DNA of 64,000 bases from Tipula vernalis (Eukaryota; Arthropoda; Insecta; Diptera; Tipulidae): positions 260,781,368 through 260,845,367 of the forward strand of contig OY282560.1 of assembly GCA_958295665.1 (NCBI GenBank), read 5' to 3'. This document shows, piece by piece, positions 34,360 through 46,540 of this stretch. Position numbers and translations under genes: made by a program. Each line of letters starts with the position of its first letter. Within the stretch, counting starts at the first letter, position 1. Below the pieces are notes generated by a model. It was not told the origin of the DNA, did not search any database, and saw nothing but the letters and a program-made list of their open reading frames with translations.

Positions 34360-36420
34360 GGGCCGAGACCATGCAGCGGCAGGAAATCAGAATTCCAAAA
34401 CTGATCGACTGGGGCTCTTATAGAGTTTCACTCAAATCAGAAATGCCCTCGTCTATGGGAATATAGAGTCTCCAGACGGTTTCAAATTCTGTTGAAACCA
34501 GCTGAATAATTCTATACACTTGGCTTACGAGAGCAGCTGCCCGGTTAAGCGAAGAGAGTCCACTATTCAACAAGGGTAATCGCACTGGTGAATGGGGCAA
34601 GTGTAAGATGGCCTTAATGGAATATAATTTTGAATTAAGAAGATCCAAAAGGGCTACCTGGAGAAGCTTCTGTGAGGGAATCGACGAATTGCCCGCTGCA
34701 GATCGTCTCCAGAAAGTCTTTTCCAGAGATCACTCAAAATGGTTTAGTACTTCTTCAAAAGCAAAACGGGAGGTTCACTGGAAACCGGAAGGAAACATTG
34801 GAGGTACTATTAGATATACTTTCCGGATTCAGTAGTGATAGCAGCCCAAGAGGACCGGCATGACCCTTCAAGTGAGGTAGCCTATGTATCTCACAGTAAG
34901 ATCTGGAGTCTCTCTGGGCAAATTTTTACACCCAGCAAGGTGAGATGGGCTATTAGCTCTTTCAAACCTTTAAAATCCGCTGGAGAGGATGGTATCTTTC
35001 CAGTTTTACTTCAAAAAGCTATTGAGGAAATACTCCCTAGCTTGACCCAGATGTTTCGGGCAAGTTATGATTTTAACTATATTCCAAAAATATGGAGGAA
35101 AGTTATTGTGGTCTTTATACCAAAGAAAGGGGTCGTCCGGACACCTAGTCCCAGGCTTATCGGCCAATTAGTCTCACATTGTTCTATTGAAGACGATGGA
35201 AAAAATCCTGGATTCAAATAGGAAGAGAGAACCTTGAAAAAAATCCGCTGCATCGGAACCAGTTTGCCTACCAAACTGGTAAATCCACTGTGGTGGGCCT
35301 TAGCGGTCTAGTCATGCGGATTGAAAAAGCAGTGGCATATAAAGAAATTGCTCTTTGTGTCTTAAATGCACTCCTATTGATCCTTAGAGAGGGCAGCAAT
35401 GGAAAAGGGGTTTCCACTTTCTAATTCGCGCAATGCTGGAACATCGTGAGAATCAAGCCAGACCAAGTGGCGAGTTAGTAACCATCAGGGCTGTCCCCAA
35501 GGAAGCGTACTGTCTCCTCTTTTATGGTAATTGGTTATTGACAGACTACTGGTCCTTCTGAGTAGCCATGGGTTTGATGTCCAGGGCTATGCGGATGATA
35601 TATGGCCGTCTTAATCAGAGGCAAGTTTGATGAGGTCTCCTCTGTTCCAGGAGGTTAAATATCTAGGTGTTATCCTAGATCAAAAACTGAACTGGAAGCA
35701 AAATTTATTGAAAGTTCAAGATAGACCATCAAGGCTTTTTGGGCCTCTCAGAGACTCTATAGGCGTACTTGGGAACTACAACTAAAAATGATCTTCTGGT
35801 CATTTATTACAATCATTAGACCTATGGTCACCTACGCATCGGTAGTATGGTGGCCTAAAACTGAGCAGAAGGCAACGCAAACTTTATTGAATAAGGTTCA
35901 GCATTGCCTGCATCGGTGTTATGCGCTCAATGAAAACGTCACCAAACGCTGCGATGCAGTCACTTTTAGGACTGACTCCGTTGTACCTGCATGTTAAAAA
36001 AATACTGCAACTATGGCCCTGAAAATGCAGGCGGAAGGAAATATCAAACCAAGCAATACGGTGGGTCATCTGGAAATCCTTAAAGAATTTCAGACAGACG
36101 CTACCATAGGAATGCCCTCCGACTGTATGCCAGCTAAACTGAACTTCCACAAACCATTTTGTGTTAGGTTACCTGACCGGGGTGTGTGGAGTGCAGTGGG
36201 ACCATCCTTTGAGCAAGGGTCCATGGTATTGTTTACAGATGGGTCAAAAACGGAAGATGGGGCGGTGTAGGAATACACGGGAGTGGTACTGCCCTCTCGA
36301 AGTCCTTGGGTACCAATGCCAAAGGTTTATATTGTATCATACAATCGATCGGCCTTAAAGGCTAAGGGACACCTTAGGGCAGAGGTAAAACGCTGGGAGT
36401 CAAGTCCTCCTTAAGCTAAT
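34360..36420 (+). mobile_element. Dead LOA-like LINE fragment (RT and RNase H)
   Basis: Degraded pre-RT region (YNFELRRSKRATWRSFCEGI at 34614), then RT: KVRWAISSFKPLKSAGEDGI at 34938, IWRKVIVVFIPKKG at 35090. Further on are degraded LxVQGYADDI-like sequence near 35580, VKYLGVILDQKLNWK near 35660, thumb FITIIRPMVTYASVVWW near 35810, and an RNase H start VLFTDGSKTEDGA at 36228. RNase H after RT, together with these motifs, fits the LOA clade of the I superfamily. Many stops and frameshifts occur. It interrupts family X copies on its left. Confidence 0.8.
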
Positions 36421-37589
36421 TAATTGACTTTATGACAAATTTAGGGATACCAGGCCCCAAGTTTCAAAGCAAAAATCTACTCACTGCGCCACCAAGAACG
36501 ACGATATTATGCTGTAATTATATGATTACCAGACATACCAAAATTTTTTATCGAAATATGACTGCTTGAATATGAATATCGAAAACAATAAGCACTGCAG
36601 ATTATCAACGCCGCAAATTATTTATTAGCAGATGTATTCCTAATTCTTAATGTAAACTAAACTGATACGTCTAAACATGAACAACAAAACTCATACATAA
36701 ATAAAACAAATTAGTAGGGATTTTAAATTGAATAACTGGAAATTTTCATCGATTTCTAGAATTAAAATTGATATTTGGCTCATTGACAGAAAATTGTGAT
36801 TCGATTTTATAGATATTGGAGGAAATTGGTTTTAGTTAAAAAAAATATTTTTTTTAGAAATGCGAAATCAAAATATTTTTGTTTAATTCAATTTTGTTGG
36901 GTATTATGGACCCGATAAACGAGTGTACACATTTGAAATGCGGCATATGGTAAACGTTTATTTCATTAAATGATTTATGGAGTGATGTTCTTTGTATAAA
37001 TAAATTATCCAAAATAACTATTTGAAGGGTCAATGGTTTTGAGAAATGTTTGCATGCCCAAACAATTCAGGAGATTATTTATAATATGTAAGCCCGAACG
37101 TATCGAATTTAATACAAAGGGTGAAATATTTAATATTAGTAATTTTAATTTTACAGTGCATTTGCATAATCTAAAAAATAATTATGCCGGACCACACACA
37201 TAATCTAGCGTGTGTTGCACAGAAATTTTATTTCCACAATTCTAAAATTAACTAAAAATAAACCGTAATAGTGCGCATAAATGAAACTTAATTATAATGT
37301 AAACAATTAAGATATTTAATTATATCATCCTACATTTTATCTTTGTAAGAAATTTATCTCGTTCATAAAAGAATATTTATATTGTAATTGTAATAACAAA
37401 AAACAAAAAAAAAAAATTAAAAAGTTATCGCTTCATTAGCAATCAATCAATAGAGTATGACTCATTATCTCGAGTCTATTATTTAAAAACAAATACAAAA
37501 TAAGAAACCCACCCACGATGTTATATCGAAATGAATCCACATACAATCAACTATTTTGTAAACAGAAACAGTTATCCACATTTTTTGGC
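36421..37589. other. AT-rich spacer, nothing recognised
   Basis: No gene or repeat identified. Confidence 0.45.
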
Positions 37590-37857
37590 CTTGGCAGATG
37601 AATATTTAGTCAAATGATTTTTTTCGGCTTTTTAAAGATACAAATATATTAGTGAAAATGGCCAATTATTCATAATAAGTCTACCCAAAAAAGTAGAAAT
37701 ATCAATCCCCTCCGTACTTTACCCAAAGAATTATACAAAGTGTAACGTGAACAAAAAATGAGAACTTTCCTTGAGCTCATTGTGATGGAGTTTGGTTTCG
37801 TATTGGAGAAGTTGGTTTACTCATAAGGTAGGTACGACCAAACTACAAAAATACAAT
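37590..37857 (+). repeat. Family X copy left of the CR1-like LINE
   Basis: It has the blocks TCGGCTTTTTAAAGATACAA, GGCCAATTATTCATAATAAG, GTAGAAATATCAATCCCCTC, CTTTACCCAAAGAATTATAC, ACTTTCCTTGAGCTCATTG and CAAACTACAAAAATAC. It abuts the LINE tail at 37858. The inverted copy lies at the LINE's other end (40620). Confidence 0.8.
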
Positions 37858-40590
37858 TTATTTATTTATTAATTGTCTTAAACCATACAAAATTACAAAA
37901 CTAAATATACAAATGATTGAATTTGTTGTGTTGACTAGGAAATATCGCCTAAAAGTTTCGGTAGTAAAAGTTGGTATTTTAAAAAACAATTTGTTGTTAT
38001 TACGAAAATTATACGCAGAAACAAACCTTACTACCCTTTGACCACTATGATAATAAAACAAACGAAGAACTCTAAAAACATAAAGATGTTGCAGCGGGAA
38101 AATTTTATTTGCAACATAAACTGGCCAACAGGAATCAGTATGGCTCATAAAAAACATGGAACGAATAATATGGTTTTGTAACGTGATTAAAGGAATTAAC
38201 GTACAATTAAAAGCACCACCCCAACAGGGAATTCAATAACTCAAACGAGAGTCAACACAAGCATGATAAAAACTTAATAAAACAGATTGCGAACAATAAG
38301 AGCGCAACATATAGATTGCAAGCAAAACAGAACACAATTGACCTTTTAATTGTTGAATATGCAACTTCCAATTGAGGCCAACATCCAGATGTAGACCGAG
38401 ATATCTGAAGGACTTAACAATTTCAATTCTAAAACAATCATTATTACAATTCAGGAAATTACAGTTAGAATGGTGATGGATAAATTCAGGCATATAATTC
38501 AACAAAGGGTCCCCAGATAACTTGAAAAACATAATTTTAGTCTTCTCACTTAGAATCATACCATGTCGATCAAACCAAACACGTAGCAATTTGAAATCAG
38601 AATTGATATCGGTAGAGATATTATCCAAACATGACCTCGATTAACTTAAAGCCATATCGTCCGCAAATGCTATTATTTTTCCACGTAGACCCAGGCTAAA
38701 ATTATCATTTAAATAAATTAAAAAAAGTAATGGACCCAAGACAGAATCCTGAGGAATACCACAATTCAATGTAAAAGGAACACTAAAAGAAGTTTGAATA
38801 TTTACCTTGTAATACATATTACTCAGATAAGAAGCAAACCATTTTTGTGAAATACCTCTAAAACCGATAGAATCTAGATTATTGAGAAGCAAGTTATGAT
38901 CAACCATATCAAACGCTCGTTTAATGTCAATGAAAACAGCTCCAGCCTCAAGCTTATCATTCAAATGAAGATGAACACCATTAAGAAATTCAACCAAGGC
39001 AGACTCAGTACTTCTACCAGATCTAAAGCCGTACTGATTGTCACTTAAAAAATTATGTTTAGCAAGGTATGTATTTATCTATTCGTGGTTTCATGGATTT
39101 TTCAATTATTTTTAAGATAATAGGTTGAAGAGCAATAAGACGAAAGTTCTCTTTGAGCAAGCGATTACCTTTTTTGTGCAGTGGAATAACAATTGAAGTT
39201 TTCAAAATATCCGGGACAAGACCAACAGATAAACTGTCATTTATAAGAACAGAAAGAATCGGAGAAACAAATTCGCCAACAGACTTCAACATATCGGAAC
39301 TACTTGAAAAACCCCAATAAATCAGTACTTTTTCGAGATTTTAGACTCTTTATAATATTTAAAATGTCATGACTGTCAACTGGCGACAATCGAATTACAA
39401 GCATAAGGTAATGAAAAATTCAACTTCAACTCACTAAAAATCCTTGAAAAATAATTAGAAAATTCATTGGCAATTAAAACAGAATAAGAAACAATAATAC
39501 CATCATCATTTAAGATTCTATCAATAGAAACTTGTCGATTATTTGATAAAATATCATTGACCACTGACCAAACACGCTTACTATCCCCAGCACAATCATC
39601 AATCTTGCGGTTATAGTAACTAAGTTTCTCAGCTTTAACGCAAGAACTAACCTTATTCGACAACTTCAAAAAATATTCTTGAGTCTAATGTTATTAGGAT
39701 ATTTGCTACATTTTACACTAATTCTCCTCTTTTTTTCATTAAATTAAGCAAGTAGCAAGAAATCCAAGGTTTAAGCTTGGTATTTAATTTTCGAATGACA
39801 GAAATGTAGCAAGACGATGCAATATTGTTAAAGCAACTTATGAAATTGTTAAGGCTAGCGGACGGATCACTATCTAGAGAGTTTAAAAAATTATACGATA
39901 AAACTAACGAATAAAATTTAGTAAGATCAAAAGATATGTATGGGCCGTTATTATGAGAAGAAAGTCTAATACTGGATGACAGAACTATTTCTAATACAAT
40001 TAAACAATGATCAGTAATCGACAATGGAAGAACGAATGCTTTTAACAACTTCATATCGTTATTACGAATACGAGCAAAACAGTGATCAATACAAGAAACA
40101 CTAGAGTTAAAAACACGTGTAGGAGAATCAACCAGAGACTGCAAACCAAAAAGGACATCATAAATAAATAATCGTCATTGCTATTAGGCAAATTTAAAAT
40201 GTTAATGTTAAAATCACCTAAAACAAATAAATTTTTAGTTTTAATTACACTTAAGAAGGACGAAAACTCCGAAATATAATTGGCTACAGAAACAGACTGA
40301 AGGCGATAAACACCAACAATAATGAAAGTATCATTATTAATTTGTACAGTTAACTTAAGGATATCAGCAGACTCTAAATTGATTGTCTCAAAGGAACAGT
40401 TAAGATGACAATTATAAAAAATACCAACCCCACCCGACCAATAATTATTATTGCAACACGTAACAAAATTATAATTAGGAATGTGGAAAAAATCCATTTC
40501 ATAGTCATAAATCCATATTTCCGATAAAATAATTACAACCGGTAAAGTACCAAAAGAATTTAAATGCGACACACACACAATTTCTACTTA
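37858..40590 (-). mobile_element. CR1/L2-group LINE, endonuclease to 3' tail, inactivated
   Basis: Read from 40590 down: endonuclease (LSEIWIYDYE, GGVGIFYN, FIIVGVYR, FVLGDFNIN at 40051-40578, then CIDHCFARIRN and SITDHCLI at 39713-40144), a linker (39376-39669), and RT (SIVIPLHKKGN, FRLIALQPI at 39059-39292; AVFIDIKRAFDMVDH, CGIPQDSVLGPLLFLIYLND, IIAFADDMALS at 38641-38997). A stop falls right after the catalytic motif, and then come the thumb and C-terminus (FRYLGLHLDVGLNWK, LRSYCSQSVLLSFYHACVDS at 38233-38628; 37858-38157). The sense 3' end is AATAAATAAAT, as in the 13.5 kb copy. Several stops and frame breaks. Confidence 0.88.
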
Positions 40591-40619
40591 ACACAGACAG
40601 TGTCAAGTACGAAGGTACA

Positions 40620-40855
40620 GACTTAGCGAATTATATTCGATCAAGGTTTTTGTTCGGGGTTATTACTCTTTGTATAACTCTTGGGGTAAAATACGGGGGG
40701 ATTGATATTTCTACTTTTTTGGGTAGATATACCATATTATGAATAATTGGCCTCTTGATTTTGTTTCGAATTAACCAATCGAAAATCTTGTGAATGCCCT
40801 ATTCATTAATATATTTGTATCTAGGAAAACAAATCATTTGATAAACAGACTTCAT
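40620..40855 (-). repeat. Family X copy right of the CR1-like LINE (inverted)
   Basis: It carries TTTGTATAACTCTTGGGGTA, ACGGGGGGATTGATATTTCT, ATTATGAATAATTGGCCTCT, AACCAATCGAAAATCTTGTG and AATATATTTGTATCTAGG. This is the complement of the copy at 37590-37857. Confidence 0.8.
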
Positions 40856-41065
40856 GACATTAAAGTGCTCATTTTTTGTTCAGGGTTTTATTACACTTTG
40901 CATAATTCGTGGGGTAAAATAAGGGGGGATTGTTATTTCTGCTTTTTTTTTGGGTAGATTGCCTTTTGATTTTGTTTCGGATTAACCAATCGAAAATCTT
41001 GTAAATGCCATTTTCACTAATATATTTGTGTCTATAAAAAGCCAAAAAAAAAATCATTTGATAAA
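40856..41065 (-). repeat. Family X, second inverted copy in tandem
   Basis: The blocks are repeated: TTTGCATAATTCGTGGGGTA, AAGGGGGGATTGTTATTTCT, AACCAATCGAAAATCTTGTA, then CTATAAAAAGCCAAAAAAAA. A deletion removed the GGCCTCT-side segment in part. It is in direct orientation to the previous copy. Confidence 0.78.
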
Positions 41066-43360
41066 CAGACATACTTCTCTTATACTATTTAGTCATATAC
41101 TGCTTAGTAGAAGTTCTTTTTTTGTATTCCTAAATCAAAGATTTCGTGGGATGTTCGAATTTTGGATTATTGATTTGTTGACATCTAAACCAAAACTTAT
41201 AGACTTGGATAATTACCAAAATTTATGTCAGATCACGTCTAAAGGAAACGTTTAGAAGAATTCAAATACTGGAAGTTTAAGTAAAACCATTTCAACATTA
41301 AGAGAGTTATCCCAAAATAATATAATAAGAAATAGAAAGCTCAATAAAATTATATGGTGCAACACTAAACTTACAGTTTCAACAATTTTTTTTTTTTCTT
41401 CAAAATGATCAAAATCAACATATTGTTATTTGGGTGTGGTGAGAATTGTTAAATTAAATAAACATTAAAATCGTGATCAATGCCGTACGTTTTACGCATG
41501 ATAAAACTTATCAGGTGTGGTAATGGAATCAAATATACCGGAACTACTGTTTGTATATTTTATTGCGGAAATTGGTAATAATTCCTTGACCTTCCATTAT
41601 ATTTTTCAAAATTTTGGCATATACTATAGCAGTATGCCTATTATTGTGACCCGCATGATTAGTTTGCAACACTAAAACAAATCTTTATTGTATTTACAAA
41701 TTTAGTTCAACCCATTCAATTTCCCAATAATGCATGTATATTATTATTAAATTAACCTAAAGACATAAAGGGCAGCATTAGTACCAAAAATATATATTTA
41801 ACATACATAATTTTAGATTTCCAACTTTAAACTAAATAATAAAAATCGAATCTATCATAAAAACAACATATAAAAACATACTCCCACCCTCATCATTTTT
41901 CCTTGTTCTCAAAGAACTATAATATCTGCTTGTGCATCAAATTTTTATTTTTTATTTAATTTATTCACCCGCATTTATTATTTTATGTACTCGTATCGAT
42001 TTAATTAAACAAAACTGTAAAGAAAAACTATTAATTCATGATATTGGAATTACAGTCATAACTAAGCATTGGCCAATCTGGAAAACGGTGGTGTTATGAA
42101 CACAAAAAAAAATTATATAAGGATGTGTCGTGTTACGAAACCGAAAGAGTTAAATCATACTTTTTAATATGTATGTGATACATAAATTTCGATAACACTT
42201 TAAATTCATATGAAAAACATATGAGAGGCGGGGGAATTTGGCGAATATTACAACACATTCTGGCAGCAAAAAAAAAACGAAATAATTTACCAAGAACATG
42301 CTTTTGTACCAAGAAAATTGTTACTACATGTTTCGGACACAGTCTAAAATATGGGAAACAAAATTCTCAATCTGATTTTTAATACAGGTACTCGTATTGC
42401 ATCTAATTGAACTGTTAAAGCCAAATGTTATGAACACAAGAAACATCCTAATTATGTTTGCGCAAAAATATATCAACCGTATAAGCAAACCTGAATTTTG
42501 ATACATATTGGGAAATTTATAAATATTTTAACAGGGCTAAATGAAAAGGTGATCGATAATTAATTACGTTAGGCGCTAAATATGTGTGGTTGTATCCAGC
42601 TTAACAAAAATTGACAATTATTAATACTTATGCCTGTTGTTTTTTTTTTACAAAATTTACCATAATATTTCCGTTTCGAAGAAAGATTACTCACTATTTG
42701 CGGTCATATATGACATATGTATGTATGTACATTCAACAAAAGGTTTGGTTTCCGTTAAAACAAATCACTCACCTGAAAAAAATAAACAAATAAACAAAAT
42801 TAATTTTTGGTAAATTTAATAAATTAAAATTAAATTTAATATTCTCGTAAATATCAATTGCTATTGCGTAATAGTACATAACTAAAAAAAAAGTTTGAAA
42901 CATTGACCCTCAAACCAAAAATGCAATCGACTCTGTAGTATACATAAAAATTTCAACAGCACCCCAGGATTCCAAATCATCACTTTTAATGACTAATCTT
43001 GTAAATATTTAATTTTCTCCTTTCAAAACAATTTTCATTACCCTCTGTTATACGGAGCATCAAAGCAAATCACCACAAGTATTCAATTTATAACACAAAA
43101 ATACCATAAATTAATACATATGTATATGTATTTTGAAATGAGTAATTCAGCTCTCACTGCTGGATACACACTTCTTACTAAAGTAGGTATTCTATATACA
43201 GAGCTAAAAAGAAAAAAATCTTCTCAGATGCTTAGACAATTAATATAATAAAGCATTGTGCAAAAATTTGATAAAAAATTACAACATTGTAATGTATCGT
43301 TGTGGCTTGAACAGTGTACATATTAATCATCGACATAAAAAATTAAAAATTCATGTTCTA
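41066..43360. other. AT-rich spacer, nothing recognised
   Basis: No gene, RNA or ordered repeat seen in about 2.3 kb. Confidence 0.45.
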
Positions 43361-43541
43361 TTAACACTTAATCCGCCTGCTATTTTACTAGAAACATTAA
43401 CTAAACCGCCGGCAAAACGACAAGTTTTATTGTTTAACCCTTTCGAACGCCATTTAAAATTGACAACAGTGACGTATAACTGTAATATGAAAATAAATAC
43501 ATAACGACGCTTTAAGGTGGGCCCGGCGGGTTAAGTGTTAA
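43361..43541. mobile_element. TTAA-flanked MITE (piggyBac-like ends)
   Basis: It is bounded by TTAA at 43361-43364 and 43538-43541. Inverted repeats are CACTTAATCCGCC on the left and GGCGGGTTAAGTG on the right, with one mismatch. The interior of about 147 bp is not transposase-coding, although an 82-codon frame happens to cross it (43256-43504). TTAA duplication plus short TIRs is the mark of the piggyBac superfamily. Confidence 0.75.
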
Positions 43542-43968
43542 AATAAAAACGATTGACCAACCCATCGTCATCACACACAATACACTTCAATCTGATATTA
43601 ACCCAAATAGTTGAATGCATGTAGCACTATAAAAATTTTAATCGATTTTTAAAAAGGTGTGAATCATTTATTCACATAAAATCAAATTCTTGTGAAGATT
43701 GCATATTTTATTATTCTACAAGTATGTACATATATCTGGAGTATGAGTTGGCGCAGCATGTAAATGGGTTTTTCATTACTGTTTTTATATAAATATCATG
43801 TTATGTATTAACATTTATGTGGATTTTTAAGATTTGTTTAACACGAACTTAGAAAAATTTTGTATCTCCCCAAATATAAATTTTTATTACATTTAATAGT
43901 TTTTTTGCAAATTTTAAATTGTTTACTAATAATTTCTGTTAGAGACAACACTCTCAAATTACTTACTA
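43542..43968. other. Spacer, nothing recognised
   Basis: AT-rich, no feature. Confidence 0.4.
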
Positions 43969-44849
43969 CAGAGTTTTCCAATAAGAGATAAAGACTTAGG
44001 TCTTAAGGCTTTTAAAGTTCAGTTAACACAAGAACTCAAGCCGGTCGATCACCATAAACGTCGTATCGTCGCTGATTGGGTTCTTCAAATGCATCAAAAT
44101 GATCCGGATTTTCATCGAAAAATCATCTTCAGTGATGAGGCCCATTTTCACCTCAGACGTTACGTTAATAAGCAGAATTGTCGCATTTGGGGGTCACAAA
44201 ATCCAAGAATGATTGTTGAAAAGCCTCTCCATCCTAAACATGTCACTGTTTGGTGCGGTTTTTGGGCTGGCGGTGTGATTGAACCTTACTTTTTCGAAAA
44301 TGAGGCTGGTGCACTGTTACGGTGAATGGATTGCGCTACCGAGCTATGATTAATGATTTTTTATGGCCGGAATTGGAAGATATTGATGTGGACGACGTTT
44401 ATTTTCAGCAAGACGGCGCTACGTACCACACAAGCAACGAAACAATCGCAATTTTGTACGAAAAGTTTCCTGACCGTGTTATTTCTCGAAGTGGTGATCA
44501 CAACTGGCCACCGAGATCTTGTGATTTAACACCTTTAGACTTTTTTCTTTGGGGCCACGTGAAAGGTAAGGTCTATGCCAATGCTCCACAATCGATTCAA
44601 GACCTTAAAGATGGAATTCGTGAAGTTATCGAGGACATACATCCGCAAATGTGCGAATTGGTCATGGAAAATTTCATGAAAAGGATATGGTGCTGCAAGC
44701 GTAGCCGTGGCGGCCATTTGACTGATATCGTTTTCAAATGTTAATGGCATACCTTCCTCTTTACAATGAAATAAAAATTTTTTGATTTCTCTTAAAAAAT
44801 ACTCGTATTTTTTTAATATCAAAATGAAACCTCTTATTGGAAAACCCTT
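43969..44849 (+). mobile_element. Internally deleted mariner, D,D41D (rosa/VS-like)
   Basis: The end GAGTTTTCCAATAAGAG at 43971 matches the complement of CTCTTATTGGAAAACCC at 44832, with TA on both outer sides (43967-43968 and 44850-44851). At 881 bp it is about 400 bp shorter than an intact mariner. The missing part is the 5' half of the transposase gene. Confidence 0.85.
43993..44744 (+). pseudogene. D,D41D mariner transposase, N-terminally deleted
   Basis: The frame starts straight after the TIR at LGLKAFKVQLTQELKPVDHH, so the helix-turn-helix region is gone. First catalytic D in IIFSDEAHFHLRRYVNKQN (about 44130). A frameshift near 44322 (after ENEAGA) is followed by an open frame to 44744 with YFQQDGATYHTS and SCDLTPLDFFLWGHVK. 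Exactly 41 residues separate these aspartates, the spacing of the rosa/VS group of flies. The C-terminus (RSRGGHLTDIVF) is intact. The catalytic residues survive but the DNA-binding part does not. Confidence 0.88.
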
Positions 44850-45624
44850 TATTTGTAAAACAATTTTAAAAGGCGACCGAGAACTTATGATTTGTAAAGC
44901 AGGCCCGACTTAGTGGAAACGAAATTTTGTGTTACAACAAAATTCCCTGGCTCGGATAACGATGGCTTCTCGGCATAGAGAGCGATTCGCGAGCGAAACT
45001 TTTGCTTGTCTATTTCATTAAATAAGAGATGACCCAGGTTTGACGCCGATGGGACCAGATTGCTGGCAGGGTACTCATTAACTGCATGATACCTAACTCT
45101 AATATATTCTTTGGTTATAACTAAGCCTCATTACGGTAGGCCTAAAATTTCTTTCAACTATTTACAAGTAAAATGTTATTTACAAATTAAATTTCATTTC
45201 TTGGGGTTGGCGAATTTTCGAATTCTTTTGTACTTTATATTAAAATCCTTACCTTAAGGTATACCAAAATGGCGAGAATGCTAAATCCGATTGCATCGCA
45301 CCACTATTGGGATACGAGTTAGTGTGAAGTTTATGACAAATCGACAAAAAACCTTACAACAGCAAAAAAGTGTAAAAGAAAGTATTACACTTTCGACACA
45401 ATCTATAAGGAGGTGGCTTCATCTGTTTTATCATTTTTTGACAAAATTATGTAGAAGTATGTTTTAAGTATATAATAAAATTGAAATTTTTGTTAATTTT
45501 TATAAGGCATTAAAATTCAATACTGTAAATATTTTAGCTCATTATAAACGTAAATAGAAATATTTATTAATCAATGACGTGTCTGGTTACATTCATATGA
45601 CGATTACTATCTCTTCGCCTCCCT
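44850..45624. other. Spacer, possible BEL/Pao remnant, no gene recognised
   Basis: Positions 44890-45060 are less AT-rich than their flanks, with no recognisable protein. They could be decayed LTR or pol sequence of the neighbouring element, but I cannot show it. Confidence 0.3.
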
Positions 45625-46540
45625 ACCCTCTTGATATTTCCATATGTCCTAGTTTGCGATATTCATTCAAAAATTCAACATATTGACACTTAAACTCAGA
45701 GTTGCGCGCGAATTTTTTCTCTATTTGATTCAGTCGTTTTACTGCTATCATTTTGGGATTGCCCAGACTGGGAAAACCAGACTTGAAGGGTAAGACCACT
45801 ATATATTTTCCATCTTTTGCTCTTTGAACAGTATTTTGGTAGTGATTAAGACAAAATTTCTCTTCATCTGTGCATGGAACCGCTTCTTTGATTTCTTCGA
45901 GCTACCAAAATTTACGAAGAGTCGAATCGATGTCAACGTGTAGGTTTACCGGAGTAACTTTACCACCTTCAATATGCATTGGCGTTCCTGCAATGACCCA
46001 TCCCAATCTCGTTTTATGTGCTATTAGCCTGGAATTGGGAATGTACTTCTTGCCATCATAAAGCAGCTCGAAAAACAAATCACTACCTAATAGGATGTCT
46101 ATTTTCCTATCCTTGTTGAAATTTGGATCGGCGAGTTTCATACTATCCAAACTTCGTAGATCGCTCAGTCGTGTAATCAATGGTTGATATGATGATATCT
46201 TTGGCACTATAGGGACTGTTGCTGTTGTCCTATAGTTATCACCCTGGAATCTAGATTTAATGCGTATGTTTAAAATACCCTTTGAAATCCCTGAAGTAAC
46301 ATCATTTAGCACTTGAATCCAGATTCGACCATTTTCCTTTTTCAAGGATATTTGTGATTCGGAATCTAAGAGCGCACGACATCGTTGCCAGTCTCTATTA
46401 CGACGTTCAACATCTAGCTGCACTGTTGGGAGAATTGCGTTGCTTACTGAATTGGTATGACCACATGTAGTTGATTCAGGGTAATTGCAGAGGCTTCTAA
46501 ATGTAAAATGTCGTGATGCTTCTTCTGGCACAAAGTGCAT
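45625..46540 (-). pseudogene. BEL/Pao protease and RT N-terminus
   Basis: The ORF at 45902-46540 holds the aspartic protease region (AILPTVQLDV, then CRALLDSESQISL). The active-site DSG reads DSE, which would block catalysis. It continues with DILLGSDLFFELL and SRLIAHKTRLGWVIAG. After a stop at about 45902 the same strand continues with LEEIKEAVPCTDEEKFCLNH, IVVLPFKSGFPSLGNPKMIA and FLNEYRKLGHMEISRG, the start of the Pao RT. The palm with catalytic YVDD is missing. Confidence 0.85.

Noticed and set aside
43256..43504. 82-codon ORF across the TTAA MITE
   Set aside because: It starts outside the MITE, crosses its left end and has no recognisable domain, so it is a chance frame.
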